Positions 25,038 to 33,516 of a stretch of DNA of 64,000 bases are shown piece after piece. A model generated the notes under the pieces. The model saw only the letters and a program-made list of their open reading frames with translations. It did not search any database and was not told the origin of the DNA. The first letter of the stretch is position 1. Every line of letters begins with the position of its first letter. The position numbers were made by a program, and so were the translations under genes. This stretch comes from Rhizobium sp. ICMP 5592 (GTDB lineage: Bacteria > Pseudomonadota > Alphaproteobacteria > Rhizobiales > Rhizobiaceae), in the NCBI RefSeq assembly GCF_009498525.1, contig NZ_QSNT01000002.1, positions 310,001 to 374,000 of the forward strand, given 5' to 3'.

Positions 25038-26088
25038 TGACGCCGAGCGCCATCAGTGACAGCGTGGCCGCCACGATCACCCGGCCACCGGCATGGGCGA
25101 CGGAGCGGATATTCACCGACAGGCCGAGTGCCGCCATCGCAATCACCGTCAATATGTTCGAAACCAATGCCATCGGCGCGACCAGCGTGTCCGGGATCAG
25201 GCCGAAGGAGCGCAGAGCCATGAGCCCCAGAAAGCCGCAGATGAACCAGGGGACCAGCGAGCGGTGGCGGCCGGTGTGGCTGTCCGTGGCGGCTGTTTCG
25301 GTCTTGGTGATGATACCGAGCAGGAAGATGACCGGGCCGAGCATCAGCACGCGGATGAGCTTGATGAGCGTGCCGGTTTGCACGGCCAGCAGACCGACCG
25401 GCGCGGTGGCGGCAAGCACCTGCGGTACGGCATAGACGGTGAGCCCCGCCAGCACGCCATATTGCCCCACGCTCATGCCAGCGTGGAAATAGAGAAGCGG
25501 CAGCAAGAAGACGGCGGCGATACCGAGCACGGCGGTGAAGGCAAGGGCGGCGGCAGTTTCCTCCGAACCCGCCTCGATCACCGGGGCGACGGCGACGATC
25601 GCCGAGTTGCCGCAGATGGAATTGCCGCAGGCAATCAGTGTCGCCAGCTTCGGCGGCAGGCCAAGCAGCCGGCCGATGGCATAGGTCGCGGCGATCGACA
25701 GGACCACGACGATGGCGATGCCGGCAATCAGCCAGACACCGGCCTGATCGATGGCCGAGAGGCTGATCGAAGCGCCCAGCAGGACGATGGCGATTTCCAG
25801 CAGGATCTTGGCGCTGAAATCGATGCCGGGGCGGAAGGCGGGCGAGAGAGGCCTGACGGTGCAGACGACGATACCGAGCGCGATGGCGAGCACCAGGCTT
25901 TCGATCCATCGGCCGCCGAGGACGCTCATCTCCACATGCTCGCCGGCATAGGCGACAAGCGCTACGGCGCTGGTAAGGGCGAGGCCGGGAAGAATGACAT
26001 TGATCCGTCGGGAAAGAGGCATGCGGCACCGCCATTCGGCTATCGAGAATTTCTGTGCCGGGAAAGTCTCATCTCCTGATGTCGACAT
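25000..26088 (-). CDS. YeiH-family (UPF0324) putative sulfate/anion exporter
   Basis: A 362-residue inner-membrane protein with about ten hydrophobic helices. It has the YeiH-family signature LIACGNSICGNSAIVAVAP and later AMAALGLSVNIR. An alternative start is the Met at 26022 (MPLSRRINVILPG), nearer the family norm; the longer start adds 22 hydrophilic residues. It is divergent from a LysR gene similar to YeiE, an arrangement also found in enterobacteria. Members are annotated as putative sulfate exporters on weak evidence. Confidence 0.88.
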   Translation of the reverse strand: MSTSGDETFPAQKFSIAEWRCRMPLSRRINVILPGLALTSAVALVAYAGEHVEMSVLGGRWIESLVLAIALGIVVCTVRPLSPAFRPGIDFSAKILLEIAIVLLGASISLSAIDQAGVWLIAGIAIVVVLSIAATYAIGRLLGLPPKLATLIACGNSICGNSAIVAVAPVIEAGSEETAAALAFTAVLGIAAVFLLPLLYFHAGMSVGQYGVLAGLTVYAVPQVLAATAPVGLLAVQTGTLIKLIRVLMLGPVIFLLGIITKTETAATDSHTGRHRSLVPWFICGFLGLMALRSFGLIPDTLVAPMALVSNILTVIAMAALGLSVNIRSVAHAGGRVIVAATLSLMALGVISYALIAVLQIH

Positions 26089-26090
26089 CC

Positions 26091-26119
26091 ATCGAATATT
26101 ATCCTATGTTTCGTTCGAT
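26091..26119. promoter_or_regulatory. Inverted repeat between the YeiH and LysR genes
   Basis: ATCGAA (26091-26096) and TTCGAT (26114-26119) flank a 17-bp A/T-rich core in the 49-bp space between the two start codons. A LysR dimer site controlling both genes is plausible. Confidence 0.35.
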
Positions 26120-26137
26120 AAATTAGAATGATTTCCC

Positions 26138-27019
26138 ATGACCTTCGAGCAACTCGCCATTTTCGTCGCCGTCGCCGAGCGGGAGCATCTGACGCAAGCA
26201 GCGGAGGCTATCCACCTGACGCCGTCGGCGGTCAGCTCGGCGATCAAGAACCTCGAAGCCTATTACGGCGTCGAACTGTTTCATCGTGTCGGGCGGCGGA
26301 TCGAACTGACGGAGACCGGCCGCACCTTTCTCGGTGAGGCAAGGGCGACGCTGGCGCGCGTTCGTTCGGCGGAGCTCATGCTCTCCGAACTCGGTGGCCT
26401 GCAACGTGGCCGGCTCAGCCTCTGCGCCAGTCAGACCATCGCCAGCTACTGGTTGCCGCCCATCCTGATGCGGTTCCACCGCGATTATCCCGGCATCGAT
26501 CTCGAACTGACGATCGGCAATACACGCACGGTCACTGAAGCGGTGATCGAAGGTACCGCTGAGCTGGGCTTCGTCGAGGGCGAGGTGGATGCGCCGGCCC
26601 TGTCGATGAAAGTCGTGGCGCAGGACGCGCTGGTGATCGTCACCCCGCCGGACCATCTCTGGGCGGACGGAAGGCAGCTTTCCGCAAGCGATCTTGCCAA
26701 GGGCACCTCATGGGTGATGCGCGAAGAGGGGTCGGGCACCCGATCGGAATTTGAAAATGCCATCGCGAAGCTCGGTGCCTCACCGCGCGATCTCAGCGTG
26801 GCGCTGGTCCTGCCGTCGAACGAGGCCGTGTTGTCAGCGGTCTGCTCCGGACAGAGTGCGGCGGCGATTTCGAGTGCGGCGGCCGGGGCCTATCTCGGAC
26901 AGGGTTTGCTGGTGCAAGCAGCCTTCGACCTGCCCGTCCGCAGCTTCCGCCTGCTGCGCCACAAGGAACGCCATGCCAGCAAGGCGGCGTTGACGCTGGA
27001 AGCCATGTGCAGGCACTGA
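26138..27019 (+). CDS. LysR-family regulator (YeiE-like)
   Basis: A 293-residue LysR protein. The N-terminus MTFEQLAIFVAVAEREHLT and AAEAIHLTPSAVSSAIKNLE form the helix-turn-helix. The C-terminal domain begins GRLSLCASQTIASYWLPPIL and contains VMREEGSGTRSEFE, a segment shared with YeiE, CbbR-like and CysB-type sensors. It is divergent from the YeiH-type transporter, which it probably activates. The shared 49-bp intergenic space holds an ATCGAA/TTCGAT dyad. Confidence 0.93.
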   Translation: MTFEQLAIFVAVAEREHLTQAAEAIHLTPSAVSSAIKNLEAYYGVELFHRVGRRIELTETGRTFLGEARATLARVRSAELMLSELGGLQRGRLSLCASQTIASYWLPPILMRFHRDYPGIDLELTIGNTRTVTEAVIEGTAELGFVEGEVDAPALSMKVVAQDALVIVTPPDHLWADGRQLSASDLAKGTSWVMREEGSGTRSEFENAIAKLGASPRDLSVALVLPSNEAVLSAVCSGQSAAAISSAAAGAYLGQGLLVQAAFDLPVRSFRLLRHKERHASKAALTLEAMCRH

Positions 27020-27142
27020 ATAGCTGAAGTATTTGATATATGCGACTCGACTAATAAGCGAGTTGCGTGTTACCGTTTACTCGGTAACCGCTAGGCGCAT
27101 TTGCGGTTTTTCCAGATGGCATCATGATCCGAGGGGATATCG

Positions 27143-28768
27143 ATGGCAACATACACCTGGACTGGAACCGATTCCAATGCCGTTTGGATTGATCCTAACA
27201 ATTGGTCGCCGAACGGTATCCCCGGCAATGGGGATTCCATTATTATCAATAATGGCGACACTGTCAGTCCCTATTGGGGGAATCAGCCTGATTTTGGCAG
27301 TGTCTTTGTTTCGCCCACAAGTACCCTCTACGCCTATGGCGGCATCCACCCATCCTCCTTCAAGATAGATGGACCGATTGCTGGCGGGGGGACCATTCAC
27401 ATCGGTGCTTCATCCAAGGTCGAAGCGGGCAGTGGGGTTACTTCTGCCGCCGGCGCCGTGTTTGTCGAAGGGATTTATCAATGGGGAGGATCCGGTTCTT
27501 CTCAATTGATCACGATGGCGGCTGGCGCACACTTCAATTTTTCCACGCAATTCGGCGGGACTGTCGATACCTCCAATACCGATACGTCGACCATCGCATA
27601 TAATGGCCCGGGCGCGGTCTCGAACATCTCGGTCGATGGTCAGACGGCGACGTTCGTCACGACCGCCGGTGATTTTACGCTCAACTTCGCTGGTGATCTC
27701 GACCCCTCCGGCTTTATATTGGATGCTGCCACCGGAACGATCGTCCTTTGCTTTGTCACGGGAACGCTCGTCCACACGACACAGGGAGAGATTCCGGTCG
27801 AAGAGCTGCGGGTTGGGGACATTGTTATCACGGCATCCTCGCAACAACGCCCCATCAGATGGATCGGCAGCGCGGAGCTGGACTGCGCCAATGCGAGAGA
27901 ACCCAGCGTATGCTGGCCGATCCGGATTGCCGCTGGAGCCCTAGGGCCGAACAAGCCTGCACATGACCTCTTCGTCTCTCCAGCGCATGGCATTCGAACC
28001 ACCGTCGTAACCGACGTTCTGATACCTGCTTCGGCGCTTGTGAATGGAGCGACGATTGCCCAGGCCGAATGTGAGAGGGTGACATACTGGCATGTTGAAC
28101 TGGACGAGCACGATATTCTTGTGACGAATGGATTGCCGACGGAAAGCTATGCCGACCACGGGAGCCGCAATTTCTTCCCCCGGACGACGGACAATTCCAT
28201 TCAGTTGACGAAGGGTGGCGGCCAAAGATGCCTAGCCTATATATCGGAGGGGCCGCTTGTCGAGGTCGTTCGAATGCAGCTTCACGCGCGCGCCCTCGAT
28301 TTGGGCTGGACCTTGAGCGACGATCCCTTTGCCGATGTGCATCTGGTTGCCGACGGACAACGCATCGATCCCGTCATCGACGACTGGCGGGTGAGGTTTC
28401 ATGTGCCGGCCCCGGTGTCCGAACTATGGCTTGCCTCGGAATGGGGTGCGCCGAACCTGATCGGCTCCTCCGGCGATGGCCGCCGGCTCGGTGTCTGCAT
28501 CTCGAGGCTGGTCATCGATGATGACGTGACAGATGTCAGGTATATCTCAGTGGATGACGACCGACTGACCGATGGCTTTCATTATGTTGAGGACGGAAAT
28601 CGGCGTTGGACCTCCGGGCGGACACGCTTGCCTTCATCTCTGTGGGAAGGTTGCCGCGAGTCTTTTTCCCTGATCATTGATCTTGCCGGTCCCGCTGTGC
28701 CGCGCTGGATTCCGCCCGCGTTTTCCGACGCTTCCGTCGTCGCCGCGCCTTCGATGGAAATGGCTTAG
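27143..28768 (+). CDS. Hint-domain protein with beta-rich N-terminal region
   Basis: A 541-residue protein in three parts. Residues 1-200 are Gly/Ser/Thr/Asn-rich beta-type sequence beginning TYTWTGTDSNAVWIDPNNWS, like the beta-helix openings of secreted bacterial proteins. Residues ~203-355 form a Hint_2 autoprocessing domain: Cys203 in CFVTGTLVHTTQGEIPVEEL, then GDIV, RPIRWIG, DLFVSPAHGI, and HDILVTNGLPTESYADHG. Residues ~360-541 are unfamiliar. There is no Sec signal, so secretion, if any, would use another route such as type I. Codon use is more A/T-rich than the neighbours. Self-cleavage at Cys203 is inferred from the family. Confidence 0.85.
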   Translation: MATYTWTGTDSNAVWIDPNNWSPNGIPGNGDSIIINNGDTVSPYWGNQPDFGSVFVSPTSTLYAYGGIHPSSFKIDGPIAGGGTIHIGASSKVEAGSGVTSAAGAVFVEGIYQWGGSGSSQLITMAAGAHFNFSTQFGGTVDTSNTDTSTIAYNGPGAVSNISVDGQTATFVTTAGDFTLNFAGDLDPSGFILDAATGTIVLCFVTGTLVHTTQGEIPVEELRVGDIVITASSQQRPIRWIGSAELDCANAREPSVCWPIRIAAGALGPNKPAHDLFVSPAHGIRTTVVTDVLIPASALVNGATIAQAECERVTYWHVELDEHDILVTNGLPTESYADHGSRNFFPRTTDNSIQLTKGGGQRCLAYISEGPLVEVVRMQLHARALDLGWTLSDDPFADVHLVADGQRIDPVIDDWRVRFHVPAPVSELWLASEWGAPNLIGSSGDGRRLGVCISRLVIDDDVTDVRYISVDDDRLTDGFHYVEDGNRRWTSGRTRLPSSLWEGCRESFSLIIDLAGPAVPRWIPPAFSDASVVAAPSMEMA

Positions 28769-28786
28769 GGCCAGTTCAGCTCAGTG

Positions 28787-29590
28787 CTATTCCGCGCGAC
28801 GCTGGCCGGCGACGACGAGGTCGATATCGTTGCGCTCGAGCATGGCCCGGATATCCGGCGGCGGCACGTCGTCGGTGACCATCATGTCGTAAATGGCGGG
28901 ATCGTCGATGATGATGGGGGCGCTGCGGCCGAATTTGGCGCTGTCGGCGACGATGATGCGGTTTTCGGCGTGTCGCGCCGCTTCGCGGGAATATTCCGCT
29001 TCCTCGAGATCATGCAGCATGAAGCCGGAAGCAGCGTTGACGGCGCCGACGGATAGTATTGCGTGACGGACATTGAAGCGGCGCAGGAAATTGGTCGCTT
29101 CAGCACCGAAGGCGCCGCCGTCGTGGCTGCGCAGCTCGCCGCCGGCAAAGAAGATGCGGTTGCCGTTGCGGGTTGCCAGCGTATGCGCCACCGAGACCGC
29201 ATTGGTGACGACGAAAAGGTTTTGGTGTTTCTGCAGCGCCACGGCGATGAAGGCCGTTGTCGAGCCGATATCGAGAAAGATCGTGTCGCCGTCCTGTATG
29301 ATCGTTGCGACACGGGCGGCGATGATACGCTTGGCTTCCGCATTCTCGTTCATGCGGAAATGCAGCGGTGGCTCGATGATCGAGTCCTTGATGTGGACGC
29401 CGCCATGGACCTTGGTGACGAGGCCGTGGGCCTCCAGGCTGCGGATATTGCGGCGGATGGTCTCTTCCGAGACATCAAGCCGCTCGGCGAGGAACTGGAT
29501 GCGGCTTGCGCCGCCGGCGAGCCGAAGCTCCTCCAGGATCTCGCGTTCCCGATGGTTCGAATGAAGCGGCGTCGGCGAGATGCCCGTCAT
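28787..29590 (-). CDS. DeoR/GlpR-family transcriptional repressor
   Basis: A 267-residue DeoR-family protein. The N-terminal helix-turn-helix is REREILEELRLAGG ... LAERLDVSEETIRRNIRSLE, followed by the sugar-phosphate sensor domain with DIGSTTAFIAVAL and the ADSAKFGRSAP motif that contacts phosphorylated ligands. The start at 29590 restores the usual N-terminus; an open frame to 29710 adds a non-conserved leader. It is divergent from a choline-kinase-like gene and a dimethylglycine-dehydrogenase-like gene, which are probably its targets. The ligand may be the phosphorylated product of that kinase. Confidence 0.9.
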   Translation of the reverse strand: MTGISPTPLHSNHREREILEELRLAGGASRIQFLAERLDVSEETIRRNIRSLEAHGLVTKVHGGVHIKDSIIEPPLHFRMNENAEAKRIIAARVATIIQDGDTIFLDIGSTTAFIAVALQKHQNLFVVTNAVSVAHTLATRNGNRIFFAGGELRSHDGGAFGAEATNFLRRFNVRHAILSVGAVNAASGFMLHDLEEAEYSREAARHAENRIIVADSAKFGRSAPIIIDDPAIYDMMVTDDVPPPDIRAMLERNDIDLVVAGQRRAE

Positions 29591-29925
29591 GGTTTCGATC
29601 CTATCTGGGGCATGATCCGAAAACGCTGAAAGCGGTTCGCGGAGGAGGCCATGCCTGCGAACAACATCTAGAGCGGGATAATGCCTCGAAGACAAGCGAT
29701 CTTGATGCAATCATCCCGAGATTTAATTTTTAAGCCAAATCCCGCCGACGATGAAGCTTTCTGTTGTCGCAATCCATAGCCTAATATTCAGCAGACCCAA
29801 TTTCGCGTTGGAACCCAACAAAAAGCCTCTTGGCCGTTTCATTTTGTGGCTGGTTCTTGACAGCTCTTCGTTTGTGGGAAACCTTTTGCGTCCAGGAGAT
29901 GCGCAATTGTCGCGCTGGGGTAGGG
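29591..29925. other. Intergenic region of the DeoR/kinase pair
   Basis: 335 bp without a supported gene. It contains a decayed rhizobial palindromic repeat (29609-29686) next to the repressor gene and an A/T-rich stretch at about 29720-29880 that probably holds the divergent promoters. No convincing -35/-10 pair was identified. Confidence 0.4.
29609..29686. repeat. Degenerate rhizobial intergenic palindrome
   Basis: GGCATGATCCGAAAAC with a CGCT/AGCG stem, a GGCCATGCC end, and then TCTAGAGCGGGATAATGCC. Both strings resemble the widespread GGCATGATCCGAAAACCG and CTAGAGCGG-type palindromic elements of Rhizobium intergenic DNA. The arms are imperfect, so it looks like a decayed copy. Confidence 0.35.
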
Positions 29926-30804
29926 ATGACCGCAACGCCCGAAAACAGGATATATGCTCTTGGCATCTGGCGCGGGCCGATCGAGATCGCTCCGCTGGTG
30001 GGCGGCATCACCAATCGCAATTATCTGGTCATGGATGGCGGCCGGCGCTTCGTCGTCAGGCTCGGAACGGATATTCCGGTTCATCACATCAGCCGGGCCA
30101 ATGAGGTAGCGGCGAGCAGGGCCGCGCATGCGGCCGGATTGTCGCCCGCGGTAATCCATCATGAGCCTGGTATCCTCGTGCTCGACTATATCGACGGCAA
30201 GGCGCTTACGGCCGGGGATATCCGCGAGCCGTCGATGCTGGCGCGCATCGTACCGCTCGTTCGCTCCTGCCACCTAGATATTTCCAAGCATTTTCGCGGT
30301 GTCGCCGCGATCTTCTGGGTTTTCCATGTCGTGCGCGACTATGCCGCTCTTCTCGATGAAGGGGGAAGCCGGTATCGGGCATTGCTGCCTTCCTTCCTCG
30401 ATAGCGCCGCGCGGCTGGAGCAGGCGGCCGGCCCCTTCGACATCGCTTTCGGCCATAACGATCTGCTCGCTGCCAATTTCCTCGACGATGGCAAACGGCT
30501 CTGGCTGATCGATTGGGATTATGCCGGCTTCAACACACCGCTCTTCGATCTTGGCGGTCTGGCCTCCAACAATGATTTCTCCGAGGACCAGGAAACCGCG
30601 ATGCTGGAAGCCTATTTCGAGGCGCCGGTGAGCGACGATCTGTGGCGGCGCTATCGGGCGATGAAATGCGCGTCGCTGCTGCGCGAGACGATGTGGAGCA
30701 TGGTCTCGGAAATCCACTCCGAGATCGACTTCGATTATTCTGCCTATACGAGCGAAAATCTGGCGCGGTTTGAACGCGCCTATCAAACATTCCGGAAGTC
30801 ATGA
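29926..30804 (+). CDS. Choline/ethanolamine kinase-like phosphotransferase
   Basis: A 292-residue aminoglycoside-phosphotransferase-fold kinase of the choline kinase type. GGITNRNYLV and FVVRLGT form the nucleotide-binding lobe. The catalytic loop FGHNDLLAANFLDDG (Brenner motif HNDxxxxN) and the metal motif LIDWDYAGFN are intact. The start at 29926 gives the conserved N-terminus; the ATG at 29899 is a possible alternative. The stop lies 9 bp before the dehydrogenase-like gene, so they form an operon. The predicted product, a phosphorylated amino-alcohol, could be the ligand of the divergent DeoR repressor. Confidence 0.88.
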   Translation: MTATPENRIYALGIWRGPIEIAPLVGGITNRNYLVMDGGRRFVVRLGTDIPVHHISRANEVAASRAAHAAGLSPAVIHHEPGILVLDYIDGKALTAGDIREPSMLARIVPLVRSCHLDISKHFRGVAAIFWVFHVVRDYAALLDEGGSRYRALLPSFLDSAARLEQAAGPFDIAFGHNDLLAANFLDDGKRLWLIDWDYAGFNTPLFDLGGLASNNDFSEDQETAMLEAYFEAPVSDDLWRRYRAMKCASLLRETMWSMVSEIHSEIDFDYSAYTSENLARFERAYQTFRKS

Positions 30805-30813
30805 GGTGATGCG

Positions 30814-33261
30814 ATGAAGGAACTGCCCAAAACAGCCAAGGCGGTCGTCATCGGCGGCGGCATTATCGGTTGCTCGACAGCCTATCATCTCGCCAAGCTC
30901 GGGCTGACCGACACCGTTCTGCTGGAGCGCAAGAAGCTGACATCGGGCACCACCTTCCACGCTGCCGGCCTGGTCGGGCAATTGCGCACCAGCGCCAATA
31001 TCACGCAGATGCTCGGTTATTCCGTCGATCTCTACAAGCGGTTGGAGGTCGAGACGGGGCTTGCGACCGGCTGGAAGATGAATGGCGGCTTGCGCCTTGC
31101 CTGCAACGAGGAACGCTGGACGGAGGTCAAGCGCCAGGCGACGACGGCACAATCCTTCGGGCTGCAGATGCACCTCCTGACGCCGCAGGAAGCCTTCGAT
31201 CTCTGGCCGCTGATGGATATAGACGATCTGGTCGGCGCGGCCTTTCTGCCCACCGATGGGCAGGCCAATCCCTCCGATATCACCCAGGCGCTGGCGAAGG
31301 GCGCCCGCATGGCCGGCGTCTCGATTTTTGAGGATACCGAAGTTCTCGATCTGGAGATCGACAAGGGCAGGATCTGCGCCGTCATCACCGACAAAGGCCG
31401 TATCGAATGTGAGCGCGTCGTCGTCTGCGCCGGGCAATGGACGCGGAGCTTCGCGGCGCGCTTCGGCGTCAATGTGCCGCTTGTCTCCATCGAGCATCAA
31501 TATCTCATCACTGAATCCTTCGGCGTCCCTTCCAACCTGCCGACGTTGCGCGATCCCGACAGGCTGACCTATTACAAGGAAGAGGTCGGCGGCCTGGTCA
31601 TGGGCGGTTATGAGCCGAACCCGGTCCCCTGGGCGGTCGACGGCATCCCCAAGGACTTTCATTACACGCTGCTCGACAGCAATTTTGATCATTTTGAGCA
31701 GATCATGGAGCAGGCGCTTGCGCGCGTGCCGGGGCTGCAGACGGCGGGGGTGAAGCAGCTTCTGAACGGCCCCGAGAGTTTTACGCCGGATGGTAATTTC
31801 ATTCTCGGAGAGGCGCCAGAGCTGAAAAATTTCTTCGTCGGCGCAGGTTTCAACGCCTTCGGCATTGCCTCTGCTGGTGGGGCGGGGATGGCACTCGCCG
31901 AATGGGTGGCGAAGGGCGAGCCGCCCTATGATCTCTGGCCGGTCGATATCCGCCGCTTCGGCCGTCCGCATTTTGACACGGACTGGGTACGCACCCGCAC
32001 ACTCGAAGCCTATGGCAAGCACTACACCATGGCCTGGCCCTTCGAAGAGTATTCGAGCGGCCGCCCCTGCCGCAAGTCACCGCTCTATGACCGGCTGAAG
32101 GCGCAGGGCGCCTGTTTCGGCGAGAAGCTGGGCTGGGAGCGGCCCAACTGGTTTGCCGACCTCTTTGCCGGCGAGGAGCCAAATGACGTCTATACCTACG
32201 GGCGGCAGAACTGGTTCGATGCTGTGGGACGTGAGCACAAGGCGGTGCGCGAGGCGGCCGTGATCTTCGACCAAACCTCCTTTGCCAAGTTCGTGCTCAA
32301 GGGGCGTGACGCCGAGGCGGCGATCTCCTGGATCGCCTCCAACGACGTCGCCAAGCCGGTGGGAGCGCTGACCTATACGCAGATGCTCAACGACCGGGGC
32401 GGCATCGAATGCGATGTCACGGTAGCGCGTGTCGCCGAGAACGAGTTCTACATCACCACCGGCACGGGCTTCGCCACCCATGATTTCGACTGGATCGCCA
32501 GGGGCATCCCGGCCGACATGCATGCCGAGCTGGTGGATGTCACCTCCGCCTATTCCGTATTGTCGCTGATGGGGCCGCATTCGCGTGCGGTGCTGGAGGC
32601 GGTGACGTCGGCCGATGTTTCCAACGCCGCATTCCCCTTCGGGCGGGTAAGGACCATCGGCATCGACGGCTGCCCGGTCCGGGCGCTGCGGATCACTTAT
32701 GTCGGTGAGCTGGGTTATGAGCTGCATGTGCCGGTGGAATATGCCACCACGGTCTATGACACGCTGATGGCCGCCGGCCGCGACCATGGCCTCATCAATG
32801 CTGGCTATCGCGCCATCGAAAGCTGCCGGCTGGAAAAGGGCTATCGCGCCTGGGGCTCCGATATCGGCCCCGATCACACGCCGGTCGAGGCAGGACTTGC
32901 CTGGGCGGTGAAGATGAAGAAGGACACCGCGTTCCGGGGCCGCGAGGCGATCGAGCGGCAGCTGGCGTCGGGCGTGAAGAAGATGCTCGCCTGCTTCGTG
33001 CCGGATGATCCCGAGACCGTGCTTCTCGGCCGCGAGACCATCTATCGCGACGGCCAGCGCGTCGGCTGGCTGTCGAGCGGCGGCTATGGTTATACGATCG
33101 GAAAGCCGATCGGCTACGGCTATGTCCGTGACACTAATGGCGTTACCGAGGATTTCGTCCTTGGCGGTCGCTACGAACTCGATGTCGCGCAGCGTCGCGT
33201 GCCGTGTCAGGTGTCGCTGAAGCCGCTTTATGATCCGCAGATGTTGCGGATCAAGGCTTGA
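30814..33261 (+). CDS. Dimethylglycine/sarcosine dehydrogenase-like FAD enzyme fused to GcvT domain
   Basis: An 815-residue two-domain flavoprotein. Residues 1-~420 are a D-amino-acid-oxidase-like FAD domain with the dinucleotide motif VVIGGGIIGCSTAYHLAKLG and TSGTTFHAAGLVG, whose His corresponds to the covalent FAD attachment site of this family. Residues ~430-815 are a glycine-cleavage T-protein (folate-binding) domain (FDQTSFAKFVLKG, YVGELGYELHVP, GYRAIESCRLEKGYRAWG). The enzyme would demethylate an N-methyl amine or N-methylglycine and pass the one-carbon unit to tetrahydrofolate. The ribosome site GAGGTG precedes ATG. Pairing with a choline-kinase-like gene suggests choline-derived amines. 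Confidence 0.92.
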   Translation: MKELPKTAKAVVIGGGIIGCSTAYHLAKLGLTDTVLLERKKLTSGTTFHAAGLVGQLRTSANITQMLGYSVDLYKRLEVETGLATGWKMNGGLRLACNEERWTEVKRQATTAQSFGLQMHLLTPQEAFDLWPLMDIDDLVGAAFLPTDGQANPSDITQALAKGARMAGVSIFEDTEVLDLEIDKGRICAVITDKGRIECERVVVCAGQWTRSFAARFGVNVPLVSIEHQYLITESFGVPSNLPTLRDPDRLTYYKEEVGGLVMGGYEPNPVPWAVDGIPKDFHYTLLDSNFDHFEQIMEQALARVPGLQTAGVKQLLNGPESFTPDGNFILGEAPELKNFFVGAGFNAFGIASAGGAGMALAEWVAKGEPPYDLWPVDIRRFGRPHFDTDWVRTRTLEAYGKHYTMAWPFEEYSSGRPCRKSPLYDRLKAQGACFGEKLGWERPNWFADLFAGEEPNDVYTYGRQNWFDAVGREHKAVREAAVIFDQTSFAKFVLKGRDAEAAISWIASNDVAKPVGALTYTQMLNDRGGIECDVTVARVAENEFYITTGTGFATHDFDWIARGIPADMHAELVDVTSAYSVLSLMGPHSRAVLEAVTSADVSNAAFPFGRVRTIGIDGCPVRALRITYVGELGYELHVPVEYATTVYDTLMAAGRDHGLINAGYRAIESCRLEKGYRAWGSDIGPDHTPVEAGLAWAVKMKKDTAFRGREAIERQLASGVKKMLACFVPDDPETVLLGRETIYRDGQRVGWLSSGGYGYTIGKPIGYGYVRDTNGVTEDFVLGGRYELDVAQRRVPCQVSLKPLYDPQMLRIKA

Positions 33262-33422
33262 CGCCGAAAGGCGTGACGCGGGTTTCGACACAGCGTCTTC
33301 TCTTGCCGATCGACCGACCAGACGTTATGTTGCCTCTGTCGAAAAAGGCACGACTTGGTGTGGTCTAGCCCAAGTCCTTTCGGAAACGGAAGCTCTGTCC
33401 ATGCTTAGTGCATGAGTCCCAC

Positions 33423-33460
33423 GACGAACAACGGACGCTCACGCGTCCATATTGTTCGTC
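33423..33460. promoter_or_regulatory. Nested dyad upstream of the monooxygenase gene
   Basis: Outer arms GACGAACAA (33423-33431) and TTGTTCGTC (33452-33460) enclose inner arms GGACG / CGTCC. It lies 56 bp before the monooxygenase ATG. The size and two-tier symmetry fit an operator for a dimeric repressor or a leader hairpin. No matching regulator gene is adjacent. Confidence 0.5.
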
Positions 33461-33516
33461 CGTGTGGTTCTCAAATCGACGAACCGCTCCGGTCGAACGA
33501 CCACAAGGAGTAGTTC

